NCBI RefSeq assembly: GCF_021246465.1
Contig: NZ_JAHRHK010000004.1
Coordinates: forward strand, 1-64,000
Reading direction: 5' to 3'
Origin: Nocardioides sp. R-C-SC26
Lineage (GTDB): Bacteria; Actinomycetota; Actinomycetes; Propionibacteriales; Nocardioidaceae
DNA: 64,000 nt
Part shown: positions 12,701-19,981 of the stretch, in pieces
How the letters are laid out: each line of letters starts with the position of its first letter
Position numbering within the stretch: position 1 is the first letter of the stretch
Position numbers and translations under genes: made by a program
Notes under the pieces: model-generated
What the model was told of the DNA's origin: nothing
The model's database searches: none
The model's input: the letters and a program-made list of their open reading frames with translations, nothing else

Positions 12701-12862
12701 GCCGAAGAGCGCGAAGCAGACCGCGTCGAGCACGCTGGTCTTGCCGGCTCCCGTGGCGCCCGAGAGGAGGAAGAGTCCGGCGTCGGAGAGCTCGTCGACG
12801 TCGATGTCGACGACTCCGGCGAACGGCCCGAACGCCTCGATCCGCAGGGAGTGCAGCCTCAC
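9737..12862 (-). CDS. sbcC: Exonuclease SbcC, SMC-like ATPase subunit
   Basis: This 1041-residue Rad50-like protein forms the SbcCD nuclease that cleaves DNA hairpins and processes double-strand ends. The N terminus has the Walker A GATGAGKTS at about residues 36-44. Long coiled-coil arms rich in Glu, Arg and Ala surround the zinc hook CPVCG at about residues 525-530 (CxxC dimerisation). The C terminus carries the ABC signature LSGGE and Walker B TLFVDEGFGSLD with a D-loop. The GTG start overlaps the sbcD stop as GTGA, so the two subunits are made together. Confidence 0.96.
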   Translation of the reverse strand: MRLHSLRIEAFGPFAGVVDIDVDELSDAGLFLLSGATGAGKTSVLDAVCFALFGDVPGDRSAAKRLRADQADDGAVPRVSIEATLGGRRFHLVRSPAWDRPKKRGTGTTPQQASVSVSEWLPHDGTWRPVTNRMDEAGDLVTRLLGMNLTQFTQVAMLPQGRFQAFLRANSHDRHQLLQRLFHTHRFEQVERWLREHALDRGRVSARHREAVLGLVSRVSEASDRPPPDGVSDGAPAPGDPAALADAVSSWAAPVSDALRAGEATAREHAQTSRRLADALGHQHHRLRDQIERQRECAAANRVLSDLDAEHDQDELDRGRLDAARRAVGVLPLHDRLRADIHQQTTTADAASEATEAAAIMLAGPDAEATLPFVSRSELEAARETSRARAAAGSAALPRLQRREVLVRERSALEHRETELETVLATLHSDAAPLPAALADVEAALADATSRAAVLVRDQEALRAAEERVAAHEAALSLTDDLAEAQAAWWESREHLMEAREQLVVLQQARIDGMAAELAGALAVGACCPVCGSAEHPHKAPGAPGAPDAAQEKAVRSRADDLALEVHAREGRLREVQAALAHARGRAGEGTLETARADHAACAGRLSSSTEAADAVVALTARRDAVREHLDTIRRRNDDAERERERLRTRREAVTDETEAIDHDLSALVTVDDTDDLDQAVRALITHDDLLRERCDHAISASDAAESAAVRAGETRRELERAAAAAGFGSPHEAIAAALDGNQIDELITRIADREHRRTSAAATLARWEAVSEDPAAQPDLATLIAQVDGVDVSVEPTDDEELLSRVGEAATRADSTATSAEAALLMATQRLARVNRLLDDLTDALEAWAPVRTEHERAAALAALVEGKSADNPLKMRLSAYVVAYRLSQVVAAANERLARMSDQRYSLEHTGRRGAGESRGGLSLLVRDDWSGESRDPATLSGGETFVVSLALALGLADVITGEVGGATLDTLFVDEGFGSLDADTLDDVMDTLDSLRDGGRVVGVVSHVAEMRDRIPVQLVVTKSRAGSTAAIRRLAAG

Positions 12863-14031
12863 GGCACGGCACCGCCCACGACCGCGGGCTCGGCGTCGGT
12901 CGACGTGTCGTCGCAGCAGGCGTCGACCGCCTCGCCCAGCAGGGCGAGCTCCTCCGACGTCGCAGGGACGCCGCGGACCTGCAGCACGAAGTCCGCCGCC
13001 ACGGCACGATCGTCACGTCCGTGATCGGCGACGGCCCGGACATCGAACGGCGTCGCCACCGCGTCGAAGCCGAGTACGAGCGTGTGGGGGAAGCGTCGTC
13101 GCAGTCGATCCATCGCGTGGGCGGGCCTCGGTACGTCGGTGAGGGTGGCTTCCACCCAGGACGCCTCGTGTTCGTCCAGAGAGGGGTCGCCGAGCAGCTC
13201 GTCGAGCGAGCCGTGGAGCCGGGCCAACGGACGCGGGACCGGGGCCGGGACGAACTCGGACGCGCGGACGCCGTCGGCAGCGAGGTCGATCAACCACGAG
13301 CCCTTGCGATGACCCGCCTCGGAGAAGGAGTAGGCCAGCGGCGATCCGCTGTAGCGGACCTGATCGCTCAGGACGTGGGCCCCGTGGAGGTGGCCCAGCG
13401 CGGCGTAGTCGACGCCGTCGAACAGCGAGACGGGGACGCGAGCCACGCCGCCGACGCTGATGTCGCGCTCGGAGTCCGAGGGCGCCGCGCCCGCGACGAA
13501 CGCATGGGCGAGCACGACCGATCGTGCGCCGGCCCGCTGCGCCAGGTCGGCCCGGATCCGGCGCATCGCCTCGCCGAGAGCAGTCTGATGCGACGCTGCC
13601 TCCAGCGCCCACGCGGACGAGACGGCGTGCGGGTCGAGGAACGGGATGCCGTACACGGCGACGGCGCCGTGGGCATCCTCCAGCAACACCGGTGCACCGA
13701 CCCCGGCGGGATCGGTGCGCAGATGCACGCCCGCGGCATCGATCAGTCGCGAGCCGAAGCCGAGACGGCGCGCGGAATCATGGTTGCCGCTGGTCACGAC
13801 AACGCGGGCGCGAGAGGCCGCCAGTCGCTCGAGCGTCTCACCGGCCAGCGTGACCGCGTCGACAGGCGGCAGGGCGCGGTCGTAGACGTCACCTGCGACG
13901 ACGACCAGATCCACCTCTTCGCCGTCGATCACCTCGACGAGGTGATCGAGGTAGGCGGCCTGGTGCGTGAGCATTCCCTCCCGGTGGAACGACCGGCCCA
14001 GATGCCAGTCGGAGGTGTGGAGGATGCGCAC
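12859..14031 (-). CDS. sbcD: Exonuclease SbcD, Mre11-like nuclease subunit
   Basis: The calcineurin-like phosphoesterase subunit of SbcCD starts RILHTSDWHLGR, with the metal ligands Asp and His. It then has VVAGDVYDRALPP, TSGNHDSARRLGFGS and GHLHGAHVL, the ordered Mre11 phosphodiesterase motifs. From GTG 14031 it is 390 residues. That start is preferred because it puts the first motif at the N terminus as in the family, and because TACCGT lies 7 bases upstream; an alternative start at 14061 adds ten residues. It overlaps sbcC by GTGA. Confidence 0.94.
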   Translation of the reverse strand: MRILHTSDWHLGRSFHREGMLTHQAAYLDHLVEVIDGEEVDLVVVAGDVYDRALPPVDAVTLAGETLERLAASRARVVVTSGNHDSARRLGFGSRLIDAAGVHLRTDPAGVGAPVLLEDAHGAVAVYGIPFLDPHAVSSAWALEAASHQTALGEAMRRIRADLAQRAGARSVVLAHAFVAGAAPSDSERDISVGGVARVPVSLFDGVDYAALGHLHGAHVLSDQVRYSGSPLAYSFSEAGHRKGSWLIDLAADGVRASEFVPAPVPRPLARLHGSLDELLGDPSLDEHEASWVEATLTDVPRPAHAMDRLRRRFPHTLVLGFDAVATPFDVRAVADHGRDDRAVAADFVLQVRGVPATSEELALLGEAVDACCDDTSTDAEPAVVGGAVP

Positions 14032-14038
14032 GCGAGTG

Positions 14039-14044
14039 ACGGTA
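14039..14044 (-). promoter_or_regulatory. -10 element (TACCGT) for leaderless sbcDC
   Basis: TACCGT lies seven bases before GTG 14031 on the minus strand, with no Shine-Dalgarno between. Confidence 0.45.
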
Positions 14045-14085
14045 GTTGCCGCCGCCGACACAGCCGGTGACCCACGCCGGTCACC

Positions 14086-14160
14086 ACGGTGGTTGAGGTG
14101 TTGTTCGCGCTAGCGAACTGCCTCGAAACCGGGTGAGTGTCTCGACAAGCCCACCACCGT
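14086..14160. repeat. REP-like palindromic intergenic element
   Basis: This 75-bp element is bounded by perfect 8-bp inverted arms (ACGGTGGT at 14086-14093, ACCACCGT at 14153-14160). It encloses a second perfect 6-bp hairpin, GTTCGC-GCTA-GCGAAC at 14103-14118, flanked by GGTTGAGG and CCTCGAAACC, which pair with a bulge. It fills the space between the sbcD start and the fdhD stop. The GGTTGAGG...CCTCGAAACC pattern resembles dispersed palindromic repeats I recall from Nocardioides-type genomes. No second copy is seen in this window, so its repetitive nature is inference. Confidence 0.6.
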
Positions 14161-14173
14161 CGGGAAGCGCCCC

Positions 14174-15025
14174 TCATGCGTAGCGCACGACGCGGTTCTC
14201 CCGGGCGAAGCCGTACAACGCCAAGCCGCTGCGGCTCGCCAGCTCGACGGCCAGCCCGGTCGGGGCCCCCACGGCCACGAGACTCCCGATGCCGGCCACG
14301 ACGGCCTTCTGGACCAGTTCGAAACCGGCGCGCCCGGAGACGACCAGGCAGGCCTGCGCCACAGCCTCCCCGGCCAGGAGTCGCGAGCCGGTCACCTTGT
14401 CGACGGCGTTGTGCCTGCCGACGTCCTCACGCACGACGAGCAGTGACCCGCTCGCGTCGACCAGGCCCGCGGCATGGGCTCCGCCGGTCCGGCTGAAGAC
14501 CTGCTGGTGCCCACGCAGTGCATCCGGCAGCGAACGGACGACGTCGGGTGGCGGCAGGGCATCGGTCCAGGCGGGAGCGCGGCGGGTGGCCAGGACGCCG
14601 TCCAGACTGTCGCGGCCGCACACTCCGCAGGCGGACGAGCCCGCGGAGAGTGCGATGTGCTGGTGGGGGAGCGCTCCCGACGGCGAGCCGGTCAGCGTGA
14701 CGGTCACGACGTTGAACTCCTGGTCGGGCGCCAAGGCCGTGTCCGTGCAGTACGCGACGCGCTGGACGTCGTCGGCGCCGGTGATCACGCCCTCATGGAG
14801 GAGCCACCCCGCGGCGAGCTCGAAGTCGTGGCCCGGCGTGCGCATCGTGACCCACAGTCGCTCGGCGGCGCGTCCGGGCCATCCGAGCCTGATCTCCAGC
14901 GGTTCCTCGGTGACGACCCGATCCTCCCGCCGTCGCTCGCCGCCGACTCCGTCGCGGACCGCGGAGAACTCGACGACGCGCACGCGGCGGGTCGGGCCCG
15001 GCCGTCGGACAGGGTTCTCAGCCAT
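14174..15025 (-). CDS. fdhD: Formate dehydrogenase accessory sulfurtransferase FdhD
   Basis: FdhD passes sulfur from IscS to the molybdenum cofactor before its insertion into formate dehydrogenase. The 283-residue product has the catalytic loop CGVCG in SSACGVCGRDSL, the TEEPLEIRLG start block, and the nucleotide-binding C-terminal part SRTGGAHAAGL...REDVGRHNAVDK. The ATG at 15025 overlaps the pepN stop by 8 bases, so it is probably translated from the pepN mRNA. No formate dehydrogenase gene is in the window. The frame continues far upstream inside pepN, but that part has no family features. Confidence 0.96.
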   Translation of the reverse strand: MAENPVRRPGPTRRVRVVEFSAVRDGVGGERRREDRVVTEEPLEIRLGWPGRAAERLWVTMRTPGHDFELAAGWLLHEGVITGADDVQRVAYCTDTALAPDQEFNVVTVTLTGSPSGALPHQHIALSAGSSACGVCGRDSLDGVLATRRAPAWTDALPPPDVVRSLPDALRGHQQVFSRTGGAHAAGLVDASGSLLVVREDVGRHNAVDKVTGSRLLAGEAVAQACLVVSGRAGFELVQKAVVAGIGSLVAVGAPTGLAVELASRSGLALYGFARENRVVRYA

Positions 15026-17501
15026 CGCGGGCGACTCGTCGGGGGTAGGCGCGGCGCACGGCGAGCTGACGTTCGAACTGGTCGATCCGGTCGACCACGC
15101 GCCGATGCACCGCGGGTTCGAGCACGCCGGGCTCGAGCAACGTGCGCACCGCCGCGAGGGTCGCGTCATCGACGATGGTCGTGGGGAAGAACTGCGCGGC
15201 CGCGAGTGCGAGGACCCACCCGCTGCGGACGTTCGAGGTGTGCGGAAGGTCTCGGACGTACCGCGCGACGTAGTCGCCGAGGACCTCCGACTGGCCACCG
15301 CGCCACATCCCGAGGCCGGCGGCCTCGAGCTCGTAGTTGGCGACCTGGACCGCGCCGGTGAAGCGCGACCAGGCGTACTCCTTGGCCTCCTCGGTGGGCA
15401 GCGAGGCCCGTGCCCGGGTGTGCTCGACCCGCGAGACCGCCGTGGGTTCGTCGGCGAGCGCCGCGTCGAGCTCCTCGGGAGTGACCGCCCCCAGCGTGGC
15501 GAGCCGCACCAGGACTCGCCAGCGAACGGCGAGGTCCGCCTCGACTCCGGCAGGAGGCTGGGTGAGCCAGGCACGGAGCAGATCGGGGTCGACCGCGGTG
15601 TGGACGGCGGCCCGGAACGCGGCCAGCTGTGTCTCCGAGCCGGGTCGGAGGCTCTCCGCCAGCCCCCGGGCAGCGGTGTGCACCCGGGCGGTACTCCCGT
15701 CGGCGGCGGCCGGCAGCACCTCGCTGAGCACCCACGGCATCGTGTGGCGAGCGGTGTCCTCGGTGTCGTAGACCGGCAGGTCGGCGACGAGCACCTCGAC
15801 GATGTCGTCCGGAGCCACCTGCGCCACCGAGTACCCGCTCTTGAGGTTGTTCCAGATCGCGGCACGGAGCGTCGGGTCGACGACGCGTGGCAGCTCGCTG
15901 ACCAGCCCTCGCACCGTGATCGCATCGGGGACGTAGACCCCCCAGCTCTGCTCGTACGGATCGATCACCACGACGTCGTCGGGGGCGACCGCGACGGGCG
16001 CCGCGACGCCCGCGAGCTCGACAGGGGCGACCGTGGCCTCACCGGCGCGCAACCGGGCGAGCTGCAGCCGATGGCGCCGATCGGCAGGCACTCTCCCGGG
16101 TTCGACGGGAGCCGTCCGCACCAGTCGTCCGGCCTGGCGATCGAGCGAGATCACGTCGGCTCCGGCGCGGAGCAACCAGTGTGCGATCACGTCGTCGAGA
16201 CCCTCGGCGCCGCGGCCACGCCAGCATGCGAAGAGATCGTCCATGGTGGCATTGCCGAACCGGTGCCGCTCGAAGAGGTCGATCGCCCCGCCGAAGAACG
16301 CCTCGTCGCCGATGCTCGTGGCGATCTGCTTGAGGATCGAGGAGCCCTTGGCGTAGGAGATCCCGTCGAAGCTCTGGAGCGCCGTCAGGGCATCCCCGGC
16401 ACCGTTCCCGGCGACGGGGTGCGTGGAGGGAGCCTGGTCGGCGCTCAGCCCCCACTGACGCCGCGACCACGCGACGTGCTCCCAGGCGTCGCCGAACTCG
16501 GTCACCTCGGCGGTGACGCGGTTGCCCAGGTACTCCGCGAACGACTCGTTGAGCCAGAGGTCGTCCCACCAGCGCGGCGTCGTGAGGTTGCCGAACCACT
16601 GGTGGGCCATCTCGTGAGCGATCGTGGTCGCCCGCAGCAGCCGCTGACCGCGGGTGACGCGCGAGTCGAAGACGAGCTGGTCGCGGAACGTCACGCAGCC
16701 GGGGTTCTCCATGGCGCCGGCGTTGAACTCCGGGACGAACGCCTGGTGGTAGTCGCCGAACGGGTAACGGATGCCGAAGAGCCGGTGGAACTCGTCGAAG
16801 CACTGTCCGGTCAGGGTGAGGATCTCCTCGGCGTCCTGCTCGAGGTGCGGCGCGAGGCTCGCGCGACAACTGAGTCCGAGCGGAATCCCGTCGTGCGCGG
16901 AGCGGATCAGGTGGTAGGGACCCGCGACCAGGGTCACGAAGTAGGTCGAGAGCGGCTGGGTCGGCCCCCATCGCCACGACTCGTCGTCGCCCTTCTCGGC
17001 GGGGGAGTTGCCGATCACGGTCCAGTCGCGCGGCGCGCGGACGGTGAACGTGTACGGGGCTTTGAGGTCGGGTTGGTCGAAGCAGGCGAAGACCGACGGC
17101 GCGGCGTCCATGAAGGACATGCCGTAGACGTAGTGATGTCCGTCGGCGGGATCGATCGACCGGTGCAGGCCCTCGCCGTCATGCCGGTAGGCCATCGTCG
17201 CCTCGACCTCGAGCTCGTTCGCACCCGACGCCGTCGCGATCCGGATGCGGCCGCGCTCGAGGGTGTCGGTGTCGATCGGCGTCCCGTTGAGCCGCACGCT
17301 GAGCAGCTGTGCGGGCTTGACGTCGACGAAGCTGGCGCCGCCGGTGCTGTCGAAGCGGATCACGGTGCGCGACGAGAACGTCTCCTCCCCGGCATCGAGG
17401 TCGAGGTCGATCTCGTAGCCGGCGACGGTGAGCTGGGCAGCGCGCGCCTCGGCCTCGCTGCGCAGCAGGCTGACGGAGGAGGACGAGGCGAGAGCGCTCA
17501 C
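15018..17501 (-). CDS. pepN: Aminopeptidase N (M1 family)
   Basis: This 827-residue zinc aminopeptidase removes N-terminal residues from peptides in the cytoplasm. It shows the substrate-recognition motif GAMENPG and the zinc motif HEMAHQWFGN at about residue 295, followed by NESFAEYLGN, which supplies the third zinc ligand. The C-terminal ERAP1-like helical domain extends to the end. Length matches actinobacterial PepN (about 830-860). The GTG at 17501 is preceded by CAGGAT six bases upstream, a near-match to the leaderless -10. fdhD follows with an 8-base overlap. Confidence 0.96.
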   Translation of the reverse strand: MSALASSSSVSLLRSEAEARAAQLTVAGYEIDLDLDAGEETFSSRTVIRFDSTGGASFVDVKPAQLLSVRLNGTPIDTDTLERGRIRIATASGANELEVEATMAYRHDGEGLHRSIDPADGHHYVYGMSFMDAAPSVFACFDQPDLKAPYTFTVRAPRDWTVIGNSPAEKGDDESWRWGPTQPLSTYFVTLVAGPYHLIRSAHDGIPLGLSCRASLAPHLEQDAEEILTLTGQCFDEFHRLFGIRYPFGDYHQAFVPEFNAGAMENPGCVTFRDQLVFDSRVTRGQRLLRATTIAHEMAHQWFGNLTTPRWWDDLWLNESFAEYLGNRVTAEVTEFGDAWEHVAWSRRQWGLSADQAPSTHPVAGNGAGDALTALQSFDGISYAKGSSILKQIATSIGDEAFFGGAIDLFERHRFGNATMDDLFACWRGRGAEGLDDVIAHWLLRAGADVISLDRQAGRLVRTAPVEPGRVPADRRHRLQLARLRAGEATVAPVELAGVAAPVAVAPDDVVVIDPYEQSWGVYVPDAITVRGLVSELPRVVDPTLRAAIWNNLKSGYSVAQVAPDDIVEVLVADLPVYDTEDTARHTMPWVLSEVLPAAADGSTARVHTAARGLAESLRPGSETQLAAFRAAVHTAVDPDLLRAWLTQPPAGVEADLAVRWRVLVRLATLGAVTPEELDAALADEPTAVSRVEHTRARASLPTEEAKEYAWSRFTGAVQVANYELEAAGLGMWRGGQSEVLGDYVARYVRDLPHTSNVRSGWVLALAAAQFFPTTIVDDATLAAVRTLLEPGVLEPAVHRRVVDRIDQFERQLAVRRAYPRRVARDG

Positions 17502-17628
17502 GGCTCGATCCTGCCAGTCGGTCGCGTGTCTGTGTCCCACCCGCCGCGGAGGTGTGCTCCGGTGGCCGATGGTCCTGCCAGCCGATCGCACGAGTTCACC
17601 GCGAGGTCGCCATGGGACGCTGTGCGCC

Positions 17629-18558
17629 GTGGCTCGCAGAAACCCCCTGAACCGCCCGACGAGCAGGACGGACGACCCGCGTCGCGCGATCCCCGTGCAG
17701 GCCGGCCGTCGTTTCGTCGTCACCGGCGCCAACAGCGGCATCGGCCTGGCCCTCGCAGAGCGCCTCGTCGAATCCGGCGCCCACGTCGTCATGGCGTGCC
17801 GCGACGAGCGCCGCGGCGAGGCCGCCGCGGACACCATCCGCGCTACGTCGCTCCCCGGCACCGTGGAGGTCGCGGTCCTCGACCTCTCCGACCTCGCCTC
17901 CGTGCGGCGCTTCACCGAGAATCTGGACGGCGAGATCGATGTGCTGGTGAACAACGCCGGCGTGCTCGGTGTGCCATGGCGACACAGCGCCGACGGCCAC
18001 GAGATGCACTTCGCTACCAACCATCTCGGCCACTTCGCGCTGGCGAACCGGTTGCTTCCCCGCGTGCGTGACCGTGTGGTGGTCGTGACGTCCCAGGCGC
18101 ACCGCGGCGGCGAGCTCGACCTCGACGACCTCCAGTGGCGACGACGGGAGTACAAGCCCTTCGCGGCCTACCAGCAGTCCAAGATGGCCAACACGCTGTT
18201 CCTCGGTGAGCTCCAGCGTCGTCTGACCGCTGCCGGATCCACGGTCCGCTCGGTCGGCGCGCACCCCGGCACGACGTCGTCCAACATCACCAGCGGCACC
18301 GGCACGGGCTGGAAGACCTGGGTGGGCTCCTGGGGCCACCAATTGGTCGGCATGCCGGCGTGGAAGGGCGCGCTCCCCGTCGCGTACGCCGCGACCTTCG
18401 ACCTGCCGGGCAACTCGTTCGTCGGCCCTGACGGCCCCGGCGAGATGTTCGGCTGGCCGACGCTCGTCGGGCGCGCGCCGGCGGCCCTGGACGTCGAGCT
18501 CTCCCGTCGGTTGTGGGAGGAGTCCGAGCTCCTCACCGGCGAGACCTTCCCTCTCTGA
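17629..18558 (+). CDS. Short-chain dehydrogenase/reductase
   Basis: This is a classical SDR of 309 residues from the GTG at 17629. The cofactor motif TGANSGIG lies at residues 32-39, NNAGVLG follows, and the catalytic YQQSK has Tyr near 181 and Lys near 185. The order and the LSDLASVRRF and GAHPGTTSSNI blocks resemble retinol-dehydrogenase/WWOX-type oxidoreductases. NADP preference is plausible from the Arg after the second strand (ACRDERRGE). An ATG at 17569 is an alternative start; neither has a strong ribosome-binding site. It is divergent from pepN and ends at a strong terminator. Confidence 0.88.
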   Translation: MARRNPLNRPTSRTDDPRRAIPVQAGRRFVVTGANSGIGLALAERLVESGAHVVMACRDERRGEAAADTIRATSLPGTVEVAVLDLSDLASVRRFTENLDGEIDVLVNNAGVLGVPWRHSADGHEMHFATNHLGHFALANRLLPRVRDRVVVVTSQAHRGGELDLDDLQWRRREYKPFAAYQQSKMANTLFLGELQRRLTAAGSTVRSVGAHPGTTSSNITSGTGTGWKTWVGSWGHQLVGMPAWKGALPVAYAATFDLPGNSFVGPDGPGEMFGWPTLVGRAPAALDVELSRRLWEESELLTGETFPL

Positions 18559-18585
18559 CCGGACGTCGCGTGGTCTGCTGAAAGA

Positions 18586-18630
18586 CCAGAGCCGGGTCCA
18601 GCACCTCGACGGCGCTCGACCCGGCTCTGG
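18586..18630. terminator. Bidirectional terminator between SDR and cyclophilin genes
   Basis: A perfect 13-bp inverted repeat (CCAGAGCCGGGTC at 18586-18598, GACCCGGCTCTGG at 18618-18630) with a 19-base loop lies between convergent genes. It is the clearest terminator hairpin in the window apart from the pafA one. Confidence 0.8.
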
Positions 18631-18641
18631 GGGTGGTGAGA

Positions 18642-19301
18642 TCAGTCGGTGGTGATCGAGACCAGGCCGATCGGCGTGTTCGGAGCGCCGCCGCCGGCGG
18701 GGTTCGTGCCGTCGTCGCCGTCCTGGGCGATCTCCTCGATCACCGACAGGTCGGCCTCGTCGACGGTGCCGAAGACGGTGTAGTCGGGGCGGAGCTGGGT
18801 GTCCCCGTAGACGATGAAGAACTGCGATCCCTGCGTGTCCGGGCCCGAGTTGGCCATCGCGAGGGTGCCGGCCGGGTAGGTCTCGCCACCGCTGAGCTCG
18901 TCCTCGTACTGGTAGCCGGGGCCGCCCGCGGTCGTCCCGCTCGGGTCGCCGCACTGCAGCACCTCGAAGCCGGGCGTGGTGGTGATGCGCGGGCACGGGG
19001 TGTCGTCGTAGAAGCCCTGCTCGGCCAGGGAGAGGAAGGAGTTGACGGTGCACGGCGTCGTGTCGCCGTTGAGCGTCGCACGCAGGTCGCCGTTCGTGGT
19101 CGTGATGACGACCTCGACCTTGTCGGTGGCCGTTGCCTCGCCCGGGGGCAGGTCGACCTCGCGAGCCGCGTCGCCGGTCTCGTTGTAGGTGCACGCGACG
19201 CCGTCCGCGCCATCGGAGCCCGTGCTCGGCTCGTCGTCGCCGCACGCGGCGAGTGAGAGAGCGAGGGTGAGGACGGCGGGCACGGCGAGCAGTCGCTTCA
19301 T
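18642..19301 (-). CDS. Lipoprotein cyclophilin-type peptidyl-prolyl isomerase
   Basis: The 219-residue product begins with a lipoprotein signal peptide and lipobox LAAC (Cys20), followed by an acidic, low-complexity linker. The cyclophilin domain starts near residue 55 and includes NSFLSLAEQGFYDD, ITTTPGFEVLQCGDP, LAMANSGPDTQGSQFFI and YTVFGTV, the core active-site strands. It should catalyse prolyl isomerisation in the cell envelope on exported proteins. The Arg of the usual FHR motif is replaced here (CPRIT), so activity may be modest. TACGAT lies 7 bases upstream of the ATG. Confidence 0.93.
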   Translation of the reverse strand: MKRLLAVPAVLTLALSLAACGDDEPSTGSDGADGVACTYNETGDAAREVDLPPGEATATDKVEVVITTTNGDLRATLNGDTTPCTVNSFLSLAEQGFYDDTPCPRITTTPGFEVLQCGDPSGTTAGGPGYQYEDELSGGETYPAGTLAMANSGPDTQGSQFFIVYGDTQLRPDYTVFGTVDEADLSVIEEIAQDGDDGTNPAGGGAPNTPIGLVSITTD

Positions 19302-19308
19302 GTCCGTG

Positions 19309-19314
19309 ATCGTA
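19309..19314 (-). promoter_or_regulatory. -10 element (TACGAT) for cyclophilin gene
   Basis: TACGAT lies seven bases before ATG 19301, matching the leaderless spacing seen elsewhere in the window. Confidence 0.45.
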
Positions 19315-19395
19315 GGGGAGCGGGGTGGGGGCGGGCGACGGCGCCACCGCGTGCGGGTCGGATCGTGACCCGATGCGGATGTCGGCGCCGCGGCG

Positions 19396-19401
19396 TAGCG
19401 T
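19396..19401 (+). promoter_or_regulatory. -10 element (TAGCGT) for isochorismatase-fold gene
   Basis: TAGCGT lies seven bases before ATG 19409. It supports this start over in-frame codons further upstream. Confidence 0.45.
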
Positions 19402-19408
19402 CGTCGAC

Positions 19409-19960
19409 ATGAGCACCCACACCGACCGTCCGCACACCGCGCTGCTCGTGATCGACGTGCAGAACGACGTCGTCGCGCAAGCGCACGACCGCGACGCCGT
19501 CGTGGCGGCCATCGCAGGCCTGGTCGACCGCGCCCGTGGTGCGGGGGTGCCCGTGATCTGGGTGCAGGACTCGCTCGACGGCAAGTCGGGAACGCCCGGG
19601 TGGGAGTACGTGCCGGAGCTGCCGTTCGCCGAGGGCGAGCCGGTCGTCCACAAGGACTACGGCGATGCGTTCGAGGCGACGGAACTCGAGGACGTCCTCG
19701 CCGACCACGGTGTCGGGCGAGTGCTGGTCGCCGGCGCTCAGACCGACGCCTGCATCCGCTCCACCCTGCACGGAGCACTGGCGCGTGGCTACGACACCGT
19801 GCTGATCAGCGACGCCCACACCACCGAGGATCTCTCCGAGTACGGCGCACCCACGCCCGATCTCGTGATCGCCCACACCAATCTCTACTGGAAGTACCAC
19901 ACCGCCCCGGGGCGGGAGGCCGGCATCGTCACGGCCGCCGAGGCGAGCTTCGCGAGCTGA
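19409..19960 (+). CDS. Isochorismatase-family cysteine hydrolase
   Basis: This 183-residue alpha/beta hydrolase has the Asp-Lys-Cys triad context of the family: Asp in LLVIDVQNDVV, Lys in VVHKDYGDAFEAT and Cys in VAGAQTDACIRST. The substrate is undetermined; relatives include nicotinamidases, N-carbamoylsarcosine amidases and isochorismatases. It lacks the metal-binding Asp-x-His set of nicotinamidase, so a general amidase or ureidohydrolase is more likely. It is convergent with cinA, with only 21 bases between the stops, and shares no operon. Confidence 0.88.
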   Translation: MSTHTDRPHTALLVIDVQNDVVAQAHDRDAVVAAIAGLVDRARGAGVPVIWVQDSLDGKSGTPGWEYVPELPFAEGEPVVHKDYGDAFEATELEDVLADHGVGRVLVAGAQTDACIRSTLHGALARGYDTVLISDAHTTEDLSEYGAPTPDLVIAHTNLYWKYHTAPGREAGIVTAAEASFAS

Positions 19961-19981
19961 GCGCCGCCGAGCGTCAGGCGG

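Noticed and set aside
14289..18071. 1260-codon plus-strand open frame over fdhD and pepN
   Set aside because: It lies opposite two genes with complete catalytic motifs; its protein is low-complexity and changes character at gene borders.
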